A stretch of 64,000 nucleotides of DNA, taken from assembly GCA_028285625.1 (NCBI GenBank), contig JANQOX010000025.1, positions 518,461 through 582,460 on the forward strand. The letters are read 5' to 3'. Source of the DNA: Myxococcota bacterium (GTDB taxonomy: Bacteria > Myxococcota_A > UBA9160 > UBA6930). The notes beneath the pieces were generated by a model. That model did no database searches. It was not told the DNA's origin and saw only the letters and a list, made by a program, of their open reading frames with translations. The stretch's first letter is position 1. Each line of letters opens with the position of its first letter. Below, piece after piece: positions 45,522-54,233 of this stretch. The translations under genes were made by a program, and so were the position numbers.

Positions 45522-46079
45522 ATGGCGGGCAAACCGAGACTGCGCGCCCTCGCCGACGACGAGTGGAGCGACGACGTCAAGGAGCTGCTCGAGCCCCAGC
45601 GGGCCATGGGGGGCGGGCGTGTGCTCAACATCTTCCGCACCCTCGCGCACCACCCAGGCCTGATGAAGCGATGGCTCGTGTTCGGCGCGCACGTACTGGG
45701 CAAGAGCACGCTGCCGCCGCGTGAACGCGAGATGGCGATCCTGCGCGTCGGCTACCTCTGCCGCGCCGAGTACGAGTGGGGCCAGCACGTGCTGATCGCA
45801 CGCCAGGTCGGCATGACCGACGAGGAGATCGGCTGGGTCGCCGACGGCCCCGACGCGCCGGGCTGGAACGAGCTCGAGTCGCTGGTACTGCGCGCGACCG
45901 ACGAGCTGCACGCGGACAAGACGATCTCCGACGCCACCTGGGAGGCGCTCGCCAAGCAGTGGACGGACCAGCAGCTCCTCGACCTGGTGTTCGCGGTGGG
46001 TCAGTACACGCTCGTCTCCATGGCGCTCAACACCCTCGGCGTCGAGCGCGACGAGGGCGTGCCGGGACTGCCCGACTGA
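45522..46079 (+). CDS. Carboxymuconolactone decarboxylase-family protein
   Basis: 185 residues. REMAILRVGYLCRAEYEWGQHVLIARQVGMTDEEI is the AhpD/CMD core; it has the E-Y-E-W-x-x-H pattern with one cysteine instead of the AhpD CxxC. Members act on lactones or peroxides; many are uncharacterised. Two-base spacing to the MaoC gene suggests a shared pathway of acyl or aromatic degradation. Confidence 0.85.
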   Translation: MAGKPRLRALADDEWSDDVKELLEPQRAMGGGRVLNIFRTLAHHPGLMKRWLVFGAHVLGKSTLPPREREMAILRVGYLCRAEYEWGQHVLIARQVGMTDEEIGWVADGPDAPGWNELESLVLRATDELHADKTISDATWEALAKQWTDQQLLDLVFAVGQYTLVSMALNTLGVERDEGVPGLPD

Positions 46080-46106
46080 GGCGCTCCCTGGTCTTGCGCG
46101 CGAGAC

Positions 46107-46124
46107 TGCGCCCTTAATGGCACA
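46107..46124 (+). promoter_or_regulatory. NtrC-like binding site upstream of the ammonium transporter
   Basis: TGCGCCCTTAATGGCACA aligns with TGCACCANNNNTGGTGCA at 10 of 14 fixed positions and is a near dyad. Its centre is about 78 bp before the predicted start site. Confidence 0.5.
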
Positions 46125-46166
46125 GTCGGGTTCATTCTTTCCCATCGAGGCCCAAGAAGACCCAGC

Positions 46167-46182
46167 TGGGCCTTGTCTTGCT
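46167..46182 (+). promoter_or_regulatory. Sigma-54 promoter of the ammonium transporter gene
   Basis: TGGGCCTTGTCTTGCT keeps GG at -24 and TTGC at -12 with ten bases between, so the key positions of TGGCACGNNNNTTGCW are present. Transcription would start near 46193, about 34 bases before the ATG. Nitrogen control of amt through sigma-54 is well established in proteobacteria. Confidence 0.65.
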
Positions 46183-46226
46183 CGGGCTGGATCGGGTACA
46201 ACGGGACCCCGCAGGGAGGTCCCCCC

Positions 46227-47474
46227 ATGACCGACGGCCTCGATTCGGGCAACACCGCCTGGATCCTCACCTCGACGGCCCTGGTGCTGTTCATGACGAT
46301 CCCGGGCCTCGCCCTCTTCTACGGCGGCCTGGTGCGCACCAAGAACGCGCTCTCGGTGCTGATGCAGTGCCTGGCGCTCACCGGGTTCGTGACGATCGTG
46401 TGGCTGGCGATCGGCTATAGCCTCGCCTTCGACGCGACCGGGATGCAGGAGGGCGAAGTCGGGCTGCGCGCGTTCGTCGGCGGGCTCGACAAGGCGTTTC
46501 TCATGGGCGTGGGACCCGAGACGCTCTCGGGGTCGATCCCCGAAGTCCTGTTCTTCGCCTTCCAGATGACCTTCGCGATCATCACGCCCGCGCTGATCGT
46601 GGGCGCCTTCGCCGAGCGCATGAAGTTCTCAGCGATGCTGATGTTCTCGCTGCTGTGGCTGGTGCTGGTCTACACGCCGATCTGTCACATGACCTGGGGC
46701 GGGGCCGGCGGCTTCTTCGCCGACCTCGGCGTGTTCGACTTCGCCGGCGGCATCGTGGTGCACATCACCGCGGGCGTGGCGGCGCTGGTGGCCTGCATCA
46801 TGGTGGGACCTCGCAAGGGCTACCCGCAGACGCCGATGCCGCCGCACAACCTGACCATGACCGTCACGGGTACGGCCATGCTCTGGGTCGGTTGGTTCGG
46901 CTTCAACGGTGGCAGCGCGCTCGCGGCGGATGGTTCGGCGGCCATGGCCGTCGTCGTGACCCAGATCTCCGCGTCGGCGGCCGCCTGCATGTGGATGGCG
47001 ATCGAGTGGGTCCGCTACGGCAAGCCGAGCGCCCTGGGCATGGCCACGGGCGCCATCGCCGGCCTCGCCGCCGTCACGCCGGCCTCGGGGTTCATCGGGC
47101 CGGTGGGCGGGCTCGTCATCGGCCTGGTCGCGGGCGCGCTCTGCTACGCGGCCTCGACGACCATGAAGCGCGCCCTCGGCTACGACGATTCTCTCGACGT
47201 CTTCGGCGTCCACGGGGTCGGAGGCTTCGTCGGCACTCTGCTCGTGGCGGTCTTCGCGGCGGGCGCTTTCGGGGGCAACCAGGGCGATCTCGCCATCGGG
47301 CGCCAGCTCGTCGTCCAGCTCGGCGCAGGGCTCGGAACCGCGGCCTTCACGGCCGTGGTGAGCTACGCGCTGCTCAAGCTCACCGACATCGTCGTGGGCC
47401 TGCGCGTGAGCGAGGAAGACGAGCAACGCGGCCTCGACATCTCCCTGCACGAGGAGTCCGGCTACAACCTCTGA
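46227..47474 (+). CDS. amt: Ammonium transporter (Amt family)
   Basis: 415 residues with about eleven membrane helices. The pore histidines are in GIVVHITAGVAALV and DVFGVHGVGGFVG, and the Phe-gate region, CHMTWGGAGG and the GTAMLWVGWFGFNGGSA block are all typical. It brings ammonium into the cell. GGGAGGT seven bases before the ATG is a good ribosome site. No glnK follows, which is unusual because amt and glnK are often paired; the PII partner must be elsewhere. Confidence 0.96.
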   Translation: MTDGLDSGNTAWILTSTALVLFMTIPGLALFYGGLVRTKNALSVLMQCLALTGFVTIVWLAIGYSLAFDATGMQEGEVGLRAFVGGLDKAFLMGVGPETLSGSIPEVLFFAFQMTFAIITPALIVGAFAERMKFSAMLMFSLLWLVLVYTPICHMTWGGAGGFFADLGVFDFAGGIVVHITAGVAALVACIMVGPRKGYPQTPMPPHNLTMTVTGTAMLWVGWFGFNGGSALAADGSAAMAVVVTQISASAAACMWMAIEWVRYGKPSALGMATGAIAGLAAVTPASGFIGPVGGLVIGLVAGALCYAASTTMKRALGYDDSLDVFGVHGVGGFVGTLLVAVFAAGAFGGNQGDLAIGRQLVVQLGAGLGTAAFTAVVSYALLKLTDIVVGLRVSEEDEQRGLDISLHEESGYNL

Positions 47475-47517
47475 GCCGCGCCGCCCGATCCACGGGACGG
47501 TGGTACGCTTGGCCGCC

Positions 47518-47928
47518 ATGGCCGACCGCGACCGCGAGCTTCCGGAGCTGCAGGACCCCGATGCGCACCTGCCCGCCCCGCGTGGCGACGCGGACGAGTC
47601 GCTGCTCTGCATCATGAACGGCATCACGCGAACGGGCGAGTGGGAGCCTGCGGATCGCACGCGCGTGGTGGCGATCATGGGCGGCGCCAAGCTCGACTTT
47701 CGCGATGCCGCGATGCTCGAAGGCACGACCGAGGTCGAAGTGCTGGCGATCATGGGCGGGGTCGAGCTGATCGTCCCGGACGACATCGACCTCGACATCC
47801 AGGGCCTGCCCATCCTGGGCGGCTTCCCCCACCAGCGCCACCGCTGCGGCGATCCCGATGCGCCGACCCTGCGCGTGCGCGGCCTCGCCGTCATGGGCGG
47901 GGTGGAACTCAAGATCAAGCGCGCCTAG
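47518..47928 (+). CDS. LiaF-like cell-surface polymer domain protein
   Basis: 136 residues from the ATG at 47518. The sequence is a run of repeated strands with the phrase (A/L)(I/V)MGG(A/V)(K/E)L: VVAIMGGAKLDF, VLAIMGGVELIV, LPILGGF, LAVMGGVELKI. This is the C-terminal LiaF/YvqF-type beta-helix that in Firmicutes tunes envelope stress signalling. Here it has no membrane helices and no lia kinase nearby. A GTG 18 bases upstream is an alternative start. Function unknown. Confidence 0.8.
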   Translation: MADRDRELPELQDPDAHLPAPRGDADESLLCIMNGITRTGEWEPADRTRVVAIMGGAKLDFRDAAMLEGTTEVEVLAIMGGVELIVPDDIDLDIQGLPILGGFPHQRHRCGDPDAPTLRVRGLAVMGGVELKIKRA

Positions 47929-47945
47929 CCCCATCAAGGAGCCCC

Positions 47946-48530
47946 ATGTCCGACCCCGTCCTGCATACCGTCCCGTCCGATGCCCACGACCGCGCCGTGG
48001 CGGTGCAGGTGCTGGCCTTCTCGGGCGATCCCATCATGCGTTGGCTCTACCCCGACCCCGCCACCTACCTCGAGGCCTTCCCTGGTTTCGCGCGCGCCTT
48101 CGGCGGGCGCGCGTTCGACGAGGACACCGCCTTCGCGTGTACCGAGTTCGGCGGCTGCTCCATGTGGCTGCCGCCCGGAGTCCACGCCGATGGCGACGCG
48201 ATCGAGTCGCACCTGCGCGACACCGTCGACAAGGATCGTCAGGACGACCTGTTCACCACCCTCGACCACATGGACCGGCTGCATCCGAAGGAGCCGCACT
48301 GGTATCTCTCGATCATCGGCGTCGAGCCTGCACGCCAGGGGCGCGGCCTCGGCGCAGCGCTCTTGCAGCACACCCTGGCCCCGCTGGCCGGCCAGGGCCT
48401 TCCGGCCTACCTGGAGTCGTCGAACCCGGCCAACGTCTCGCTCTACCGGCGACACGGCTTCGAGGTGGTCGAAGAGATCGAGTCGGGTTCGATGCCGCGC
48501 GTCACGGCCATGTTCCGCGAAGCCACCTGA
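47946..48530 (+). CDS. GNAT-family N-acetyltransferase
   Basis: 194 residues. HWYLSIIGVEPARQGRGLGAALLQ is motif A with the acetyl-CoA-binding R-Q-G-R-G-L-G, followed by YLESSNPANVSLYRRHGFEVVEEI (motif B). It acetylates an amine-containing substrate, which the sequence does not reveal. It starts 17 bp after the LiaF-like gene. Confidence 0.92.
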   Translation: MSDPVLHTVPSDAHDRAVAVQVLAFSGDPIMRWLYPDPATYLEAFPGFARAFGGRAFDEDTAFACTEFGGCSMWLPPGVHADGDAIESHLRDTVDKDRQDDLFTTLDHMDRLHPKEPHWYLSIIGVEPARQGRGLGAALLQHTLAPLAGQGLPAYLESSNPANVSLYRRHGFEVVEEIESGSMPRVTAMFREAT

Positions 48531-48627
48531 AGGCCTCCCCAGCGCCGGTTGCGGCTTCATCTCGCGCCGATTTCCGTTTGGTAGCCTCGCCCGCTTGTCG
48601 AGGGGAGCAGAGGCGCTGAAGCGACGG

Positions 48628-51111
48628 ATGCGATGGGCGTCGTGGGGAACCGCGGCGCTGCTGGCGCTCGCCTGCGCGGGTGCCAACGACGGCCCACTCG
48701 ACTCGGAGGACCCCGGGGACTGGCAGCCTGCCCAGCAGGCGCTGGCCGAACTCGGCCCGGGCTTCGTGGTCTGGGAGTCGAACCGCTCGGGCGACTGGCG
48801 GATCTGGATGCGCAACCTCGACGGGGATGGACTGCGCCAGCTCTCCCCCGACGAGCCGGACCGCGACCACTATGGCGTGCACGTCTCGCCCGACGGCACG
48901 CGGGTCGTCTACCTGAGCTACGCGCGGCCCTGGAACTCCTACCGCGAGCCGCCCCGCGACGAGCCGGCCGCACGCCTCATGCTCCTCGACGTGGCCGAGG
49001 GCACGCACCGGGCGATCGCGCCCGAGGCCCGCGCCTACGGAGAGAGCCGCTCGGCCGTCTGGATCGATGCGCGTTCGCTCGTCTACCTGGATGCACGCGG
49101 CGACACGAGAAGACTGGATCTGGACACCGGGGAAGACACCCTCCTCGCCAAGAACGGGCCCGGTGGCCCCTTCCTGCTGAACCCGACCTTCACCCATGGC
49201 ACCAGCAACGCGCCTTCGTTCTCGCTCTACCGCGCCGAGACCGGTGATTTCCAACGCCAGCCCTACCGGGACGGATGCCAGCCGTACTTCACGCGAGACG
49301 GGCGATTCGGCTTCTGGACCAGCCGGGCCGGGGGACCGATCCAGCGCATGGAACTCTGGAGCGAGCGCATGAGCACCGTGGTCGAGCGCAACGACGCACG
49401 CATGCCCGAGGCCTTTCCGTACCTCTACTTTCCGATGGTCTCTCCGGGGCAGCGCGTCATGGCCTTCGGCGCTTCGCGCGGGGAGCACGATCACTTCCGG
49501 GCGGACTACGAGATCTTCATCGCGCCCATCGACTCGCGCACGCTGGAGCTCGTCGCGGACCCCGTCCGCTACACGTTCCACGAGGCGACCGACCGCTTCC
49601 CCGACGTCTTCGTGAGCGGCATCGAGCTCGGGCACATCGAAGGCGAGGCGCCCCTGCCCGTGGCCCTCGACGCCAGCCGCGCGCGGCTCGACTTTCCGGT
49701 GGGCGCCGTCCTCGACTGGGACTTCGGCGACGGCACGACCAGCCGGGCCATCATCGGAAGGCACGTCTACGAGACCCCCGGCCGCTACCACCTCGAGGCT
49801 CGGCTCGACGGCGAGCGGGTGACCGCGGCCTACGTGGACGTGGACGAGCCCAAGCCGCCGGAGCCCCTGAGATCGTTCCAGCGGGGCGACGAACTGCTCA
49901 TCGAGTTCGACGAGCCCATCGATGCCGAGGTCGCCGAGCTCCGGTTCGAGTCGGGCGCTCGTGCCACCGAGTGGTTCGTCGGCCCCGATGGCAACACGTT
50001 GCACCTGCGCACGGATCGCAGGCTCGAGCACGGCGAAGTGCTCGAGCTGACGGGCATCCGCGACCGGGGTGCCGTGCGCCGGGTGCTACCCACCCGGCGG
50101 ATCCCGGTCGAGCCCTCGACCTGGCCCATGGACGCCACCGGGCTCGTCTTTTCGTTCAGCCCCGAGGATGGCGCGATCTGGCGCAACCCCGGGCGCGGCA
50201 CGCTCGAGCAGACGCCGCTCGAAGCCGTGGGCCGTGCGCGTCGGGATCGAACGGGTGCGCTTCACGTGACCGGCGGCGGTTTCCGAGCCGACGATTCGGT
50301 GGCCCGCGCCATCGGTGAGGCCTGCCGCGGCAGCGAGTTCAGCGTGGAGGCGGTGCTCGCCACCGCGCGGCACCGCCAGGCCGAGGACACGCGGATCATG
50401 AGTCTCGAGCGAGACGACGGCCGTGACTATCTCGCCCTCAAGCAGGAGGGCACACGCCTCCGGCTCCGCCTGCGCACCGACGACGAGAAGGTCTTCAGCG
50501 TGGGCAACTTCGACCCGGATACGTCGACCCACTTCCTGGTGAGCTACGAGTCCGGCCACCTGAGCTCCTTCCGAGACGGCCGCAAGGTTCAGGACACCGA
50601 CCGCGCCACCGGGGAGATCGACTGGCGCGAGGCGAGTCGGCTCACCCTCGGAGCCGGATTGGACGGCGGGAAATGGCGAGGACGCATCGAACGGTTCGCC
50701 GTCTACTGCCGCGCCATCCACGAGGCCGAGGCCGCCAACAACGCGCACGCGGCGCTCGAGTTGCTCCGCCAGTCCGAGCCCGTGCCCTCCGTGGCCGTGC
50801 GCGCCACCCTGCGCGCAGTGGCGGCCATTCCGAGCCTCGAAGAGATCCTCCCCTACAAGGAAGGGCTCGTGATGGCCTCCTGGCAGGTCGACGAGGTGCT
50901 CTCGGGTGAACTCGGCGTGCCCGAGGTGCGCGTCGCCCACTGGGCGTGGCTGAATGGCCATGCCCAGGAGATCGGCGGGCTCGAACTCGGGCACCAGACG
51001 GTGCTCCACCTCGAGCCCTTCGCCGACCAGCCCCAGGTCGAAGCGCTCTTCCTCAGCGATACGCTCGACTTCGACCCGACCGTGCCTGTCTTCCTCGACG
51101 TCCGCCCCTAG
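48628..51111 (+). CDS. Lipoprotein with TolB-like propeller, PKD and LamG-like domains
   Basis: 827 residues. A signal peptide ends in ALLALACAG, a plausible lipobox. Residues about 40-345 show propeller-type repeats (GDWRIWMRNLDGDGLRQLS, HVSPDGTRVVYLS). A PKD domain begins near 355 (LDWDFGDGTTSRAI...HVYETPGRYHLEA), then a LamG-like beta region (about 500-715). A C-terminal unknown domain ends it. It is likely an outer- or inner-membrane lipoprotein facing the periplasm. It stands 18 bp before an AlgI-like MBOAT gene, so it probably binds or senses a polysaccharide that is being O-acetylated. Confidence 0.8.
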   Translation: MRWASWGTAALLALACAGANDGPLDSEDPGDWQPAQQALAELGPGFVVWESNRSGDWRIWMRNLDGDGLRQLSPDEPDRDHYGVHVSPDGTRVVYLSYARPWNSYREPPRDEPAARLMLLDVAEGTHRAIAPEARAYGESRSAVWIDARSLVYLDARGDTRRLDLDTGEDTLLAKNGPGGPFLLNPTFTHGTSNAPSFSLYRAETGDFQRQPYRDGCQPYFTRDGRFGFWTSRAGGPIQRMELWSERMSTVVERNDARMPEAFPYLYFPMVSPGQRVMAFGASRGEHDHFRADYEIFIAPIDSRTLELVADPVRYTFHEATDRFPDVFVSGIELGHIEGEAPLPVALDASRARLDFPVGAVLDWDFGDGTTSRAIIGRHVYETPGRYHLEARLDGERVTAAYVDVDEPKPPEPLRSFQRGDELLIEFDEPIDAEVAELRFESGARATEWFVGPDGNTLHLRTDRRLEHGEVLELTGIRDRGAVRRVLPTRRIPVEPSTWPMDATGLVFSFSPEDGAIWRNPGRGTLEQTPLEAVGRARRDRTGALHVTGGGFRADDSVARAIGEACRGSEFSVEAVLATARHRQAEDTRIMSLERDDGRDYLALKQEGTRLRLRLRTDDEKVFSVGNFDPDTSTHFLVSYESGHLSSFRDGRKVQDTDRATGEIDWREASRLTLGAGLDGGKWRGRIERFAVYCRAIHEAEAANNAHAALELLRQSEPVPSVAVRATLRAVAAIPSLEEILPYKEGLVMASWQVDEVLSGELGVPEVRVAHWAWLNGHAQEIGGLELGHQTVLHLEPFADQPQVEALFLSDTLDFDPTVPVFLDVRP

Positions 51112-51129
51112 CCGCGCGAGCCTTCGCGC

Positions 51130-52602
51130 GTGGTCTTCTCGTCGCCGATCTTCCTGCTCGGGTTCCTCCCGATCGTGCTGCTGCTGTACTACGCGGCGAG
51201 GGGCCTCGGCCGACCGGTCTCGCACGTCGTGCTGCTGGCTTCGAGTGCCGTCTTCTACGGCTGGGCGAACCCCGCGTTCCTGCCCCTGCTGTTCCTGTCG
51301 GCCGCGGTCGACTTCGCGTGTGGGGGGTTCGTGGCGCGCACGCAGCCCGGCGCGGTCGCGAACGGTGGGGAGCTGCCACTGTGCCCGCCTGGGGGCCCAC
51401 GCACGCGGTCGCAACGCGCGGCCGTCTTCGTGTCGGTGGCGACGAACCTCGGCGTTCTGGCGCTCTTCAAGTACGGGGGGTTCTTTGCCGACGGCGTCGC
51501 CCGCCTCGCCGGACTCTTCGGTGGCGCCGACACCGCCTGGGCCGAGGCCTTCCGGTGGACGCTTCCCCTGGGCATCAGCTTCTACACGTTCCAGTCGATG
51601 TCCTACACGATCGACGTCTACCGGGGCCATGCGCGCGCCACCCGCAATGCGCTCGACTTCGCCTGCTACGTGTCGCTGTTTCCTCAGCTCGTGGCCGGGC
51701 CCATCGTGCGGTTCTCGGAGGTCGCCGAGCAGCTGCGCGACCGCCGCCACGACGTGGTGCGCTTCGCACGCGGCGTGGCCTTCTTTTCGTTGGGCCTCGG
51801 CAAGAAGGTCCTGCTCGCCAACCCGATCGGCGAACTCGCCGACCTCTGCTTCGGGGCCGGCGCGCTCGGCCCGCTCGAAGCCTGGCTGGGACTCGTCGCC
51901 TACGCCTTCCAGATCTACTTCGACTTCTCGGGCTACTCCGACATGGCGGTCGGGCTCGGCTTGATGCTGGGGTTCGTGTTTCCCAAGAACTTCGACGGCC
52001 CCTACCGCAGCGCCTCGATCACCGAGTTCTGGCGTCGCTGGCACGTCTCGCTCTCGAGCTTCCTGCGCGACTACCTGTACCTGCCGCTGGGCGGCAACCG
52101 GCAGGGGCGCACGCGGACGGCCGTGAACCTGATGGTGGTGATGGGCCTGGGCGGCCTCTGGCATGGCGCGTCGTGGAACTTCGTGGCCTGGGGGATCGCC
52201 CATGGCGTGCTGCTCGCGATCGAGCGTGCACGCGGCCGCCGGGCGCTGTGGAGCGCCCTGCCCCCTCCGCTGCAGGTAGCCTGCACCTTCGGGGTGGTGG
52301 CGCTCCTGTGGCTGCCCTTCCGTGCACCCGACCTCGCGAGCGTGGCGAGCTACGGGGCGAGCCTGTTCGGCGCGGTGGAACCGATCGACGGCGCCCGTCT
52401 GGTGCGTGCGAGCCTGCTTCGGCCCGACGCACTGATGCTGCTGCTCACCTCGGCTCTCGTCGTCTGGCGCGCGCCCCAGGTCTGGGACTGGACGCGCACC
52501 CTCACGCCGGCGCGCGCCGTCGCGTCGCTCGTGGTGCTCGTCGTCTCCGCCGCGCTGCTTCTGACCCAACAATTCAACCCCTTCATCTACTTCATCTTCT
52601 GA
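51130..52602 (+). CDS. MBOAT O-acyltransferase, AlgI-like
   Basis: 490 residues with about ten to twelve membrane helices. YFDFSGYSDMAVGLGLMLGF, FWRRWHVSLSSFLRDYLYLPLGG and GLGGLWHGASWNFVAWG, with the catalytic histidine in LWHG, are the AlgI hallmarks. It moves acetyl groups across the inner membrane to acetylate an exopolysaccharide. The GTG start at 51130 follows the PKD lipoprotein gene by 18 bp; the stop overlaps the next gene (TGATG). No polysaccharide synthase is in the window. Confidence 0.93.
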   Translation: MVFSSPIFLLGFLPIVLLLYYAARGLGRPVSHVVLLASSAVFYGWANPAFLPLLFLSAAVDFACGGFVARTQPGAVANGGELPLCPPGGPRTRSQRAAVFVSVATNLGVLALFKYGGFFADGVARLAGLFGGADTAWAEAFRWTLPLGISFYTFQSMSYTIDVYRGHARATRNALDFACYVSLFPQLVAGPIVRFSEVAEQLRDRRHDVVRFARGVAFFSLGLGKKVLLANPIGELADLCFGAGALGPLEAWLGLVAYAFQIYFDFSGYSDMAVGLGLMLGFVFPKNFDGPYRSASITEFWRRWHVSLSSFLRDYLYLPLGGNRQGRTRTAVNLMVVMGLGGLWHGASWNFVAWGIAHGVLLAIERARGRRALWSALPPPLQVACTFGVVALLWLPFRAPDLASVASYGASLFGAVEPIDGARLVRASLLRPDALMLLLTSALVVWRAPQVWDWTRTLTPARAVASLVVLVVSAALLLTQQFNPFIYFIF

Positions 52603-54233
52603 TGCCCGAACCGCTCACGCCGAACCTGAACCGCGCACGCGAGGCCCAAGCCGAGGCCGAGGTGGGCGAGACCACCATCACCACGCGCACGGCATGGACG
52701 CTGGTCGTGGGGTTCGCGCTGCTGATCGCTTCGGGTTTCGTCGCCGAACTCCTGGCGCCGCGCGCGGCGATGCCCTCGCTCGATCTCGCGGCGAGCCTAC
52801 GGGACGGCGGCTGTGCGCTGCGCGACTTCGAGCGCGAGGTCGAGCGAGACTCGCCGCTCGCCGTGGCGGTGCGACCGGCGATCCAGGCCGGGCTCGTGGC
52901 GCTCGGCCGCGGCAACGCGGCCGTGGTGAACACCGGCGGCGGCGGCCTGGCCCTGCGCAGCGAGCTTCGGCACCTGGTGGCGCCCGACTTCACCTCGCCA
53001 CGGGTGCAGCGCGCGCGCGAAGCCGCGCGTGATGCCTGCGACCCGCCCGTCCATGCCGACCCGGTGGCGGCTGCCCGCGAACTCGGCGAGATGCTCGCGG
53101 CGCGCGGCATCCGGCTGGTGGTCATGCCGACTCCCGGCAAGCTGGCCATCGAGCCCGAACGCATGGGCGCCGGGCCCGGGCCCATACTCCAGACGGGCCA
53201 GGCGGCGCTTCGGGCACAGCTCGAAGAAGCCGGCATCGAGGTCTTCGATCCGACGACCGTGCTGCAGGCTCGACGCGAACAGACGGGTACCCCGGTCTAT
53301 CTCGAGCGCGATTCGCACTGGCGACCGGACGCCGTCGATGCCGTAGCCCGCGAGCTGGCAAGGCGGCTCGGCCTGGCCGACCCGCACACCGGAAAGCGTG
53401 GATCGCGAAGCGCCGTGGCCGCGCGCAACGTGGGTGATCTCGCCGCGCTGCTCGACCAACGTCGTGGTGCCGAGCAGGTCTCGCTCGAGGCACCGAACTC
53501 AGAGACAGTGGGGGATGCGCCGGTGCTGCTGCTCGGCGACTCCTACGCGGCCATCTACAGCGACGGCGGCGCCTTCGCACGCCGCTTCGACCCTTCGCTC
53601 TCCTGGGGCCAGGGGGCCGGCCTGCCCGACCAGCTCGCCTACTACCTGGGCCGCGGCGTCCGGCGCATCACGCGCAATGCGGGCGGCGGCACGGCAACCC
53701 GGGAGGCCCTGGCCATCGAGATCGCGCGGTCGGCCGCCCGTGGCGAGGACTACCTGGCGGGCGTCGAGGCCGTGGTCTGGCAGCTGGCCGCGCGGGAGCT
53801 CTCGGTGGGCTCTTTCGATCCCGTGGCCTGGACGACGCCCGTGGCGCAATCGACGACCGAGAAGCCACCGCCCACCCCAATGGCCATACGCATCCACGCC
53901 CGCCTGGCCGCGCGCTCGGGCCTCCCCGAGCCGGGCAGCACGCCCTACGGCGAGGCCGTCTTCGCGGCCCATCTCGTGGACGTCGTCGACGCGGCCACCG
54001 GGGCCCCGTGGCCCGGGGCCGACCCCGGCGGCATCGTCGTGTATCTGCTGGGCATGGAGGGCCAGCGCGCGACGCCGGCGGCGACCCTGTCACCGGGGGA
54101 CCCGATCACGGTGCGGCTCGAACCTTGGGACGACCCGTCGGTGCAAACCCGGGTGGGGAGCTTCTCGCGAAGCGAACTCGAGGATCTCTCGCTGCTGTCG
54201 CGGCCGGCGTTCTTCGGCAAGCTCACGCCATGA
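52602..54233 (+). CDS. AlgJ/AlgX-like SGNH acetyltransferase, membrane-anchored
   Basis: 543 residues. One membrane anchor (about 30-50, LVVGFALLIASGFVAELL) leads to a periplasmic SGNH-hydrolase-like domain. VLLLGDSYAA (about 308) holds the nucleophile serine and RDSHWRPDAVDA (about 237) the Asp-His motif of the AlgJ/AlgX/WcfO type. It should take acetyl from the MBOAT partner and put it on the sugar chain. A C-terminal beta-rich extension (about 450-543) is additional. Overlaps are 1 base upstream and 4 bases downstream. Confidence 0.87.
   Translation: MPEPLTPNLNRAREAQAEAEVGETTITTRTAWTLVVGFALLIASGFVAELLAPRAAMPSLDLAASLRDGGCALRDFEREVERDSPLAVAVRPAIQAGLVALGRGNAAVVNTGGGGLALRSELRHLVAPDFTSPRVQRAREAARDACDPPVHADPVAAARELGEMLAARGIRLVVMPTPGKLAIEPERMGAGPGPILQTGQAALRAQLEEAGIEVFDPTTVLQARREQTGTPVYLERDSHWRPDAVDAVARELARRLGLADPHTGKRGSRSAVAARNVGDLAALLDQRRGAEQVSLEAPNSETVGDAPVLLLGDSYAAIYSDGGAFARRFDPSLSWGQGAGLPDQLAYYLGRGVRRITRNAGGGTATREALAIEIARSAARGEDYLAGVEAVVWQLAARELSVGSFDPVAWTTPVAQSTTEKPPPTPMAIRIHARLAARSGLPEPGSTPYGEAVFAAHLVDVVDAATGAPWPGADPGGIVVYLLGMEGQRATPAATLSPGDPITVRLEPWDDPSVQTRVGSFSRSELEDLSLLSRPAFFGKLTP

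Noticed and set aside
46118..46133. A TGGCAC that first looked like the -24 element of the amt promoter
   Set aside because: No GC lies at the required -12 spacing; the better element is at 46167-46182 and this TGGCAC is part of the NtrC-like site.
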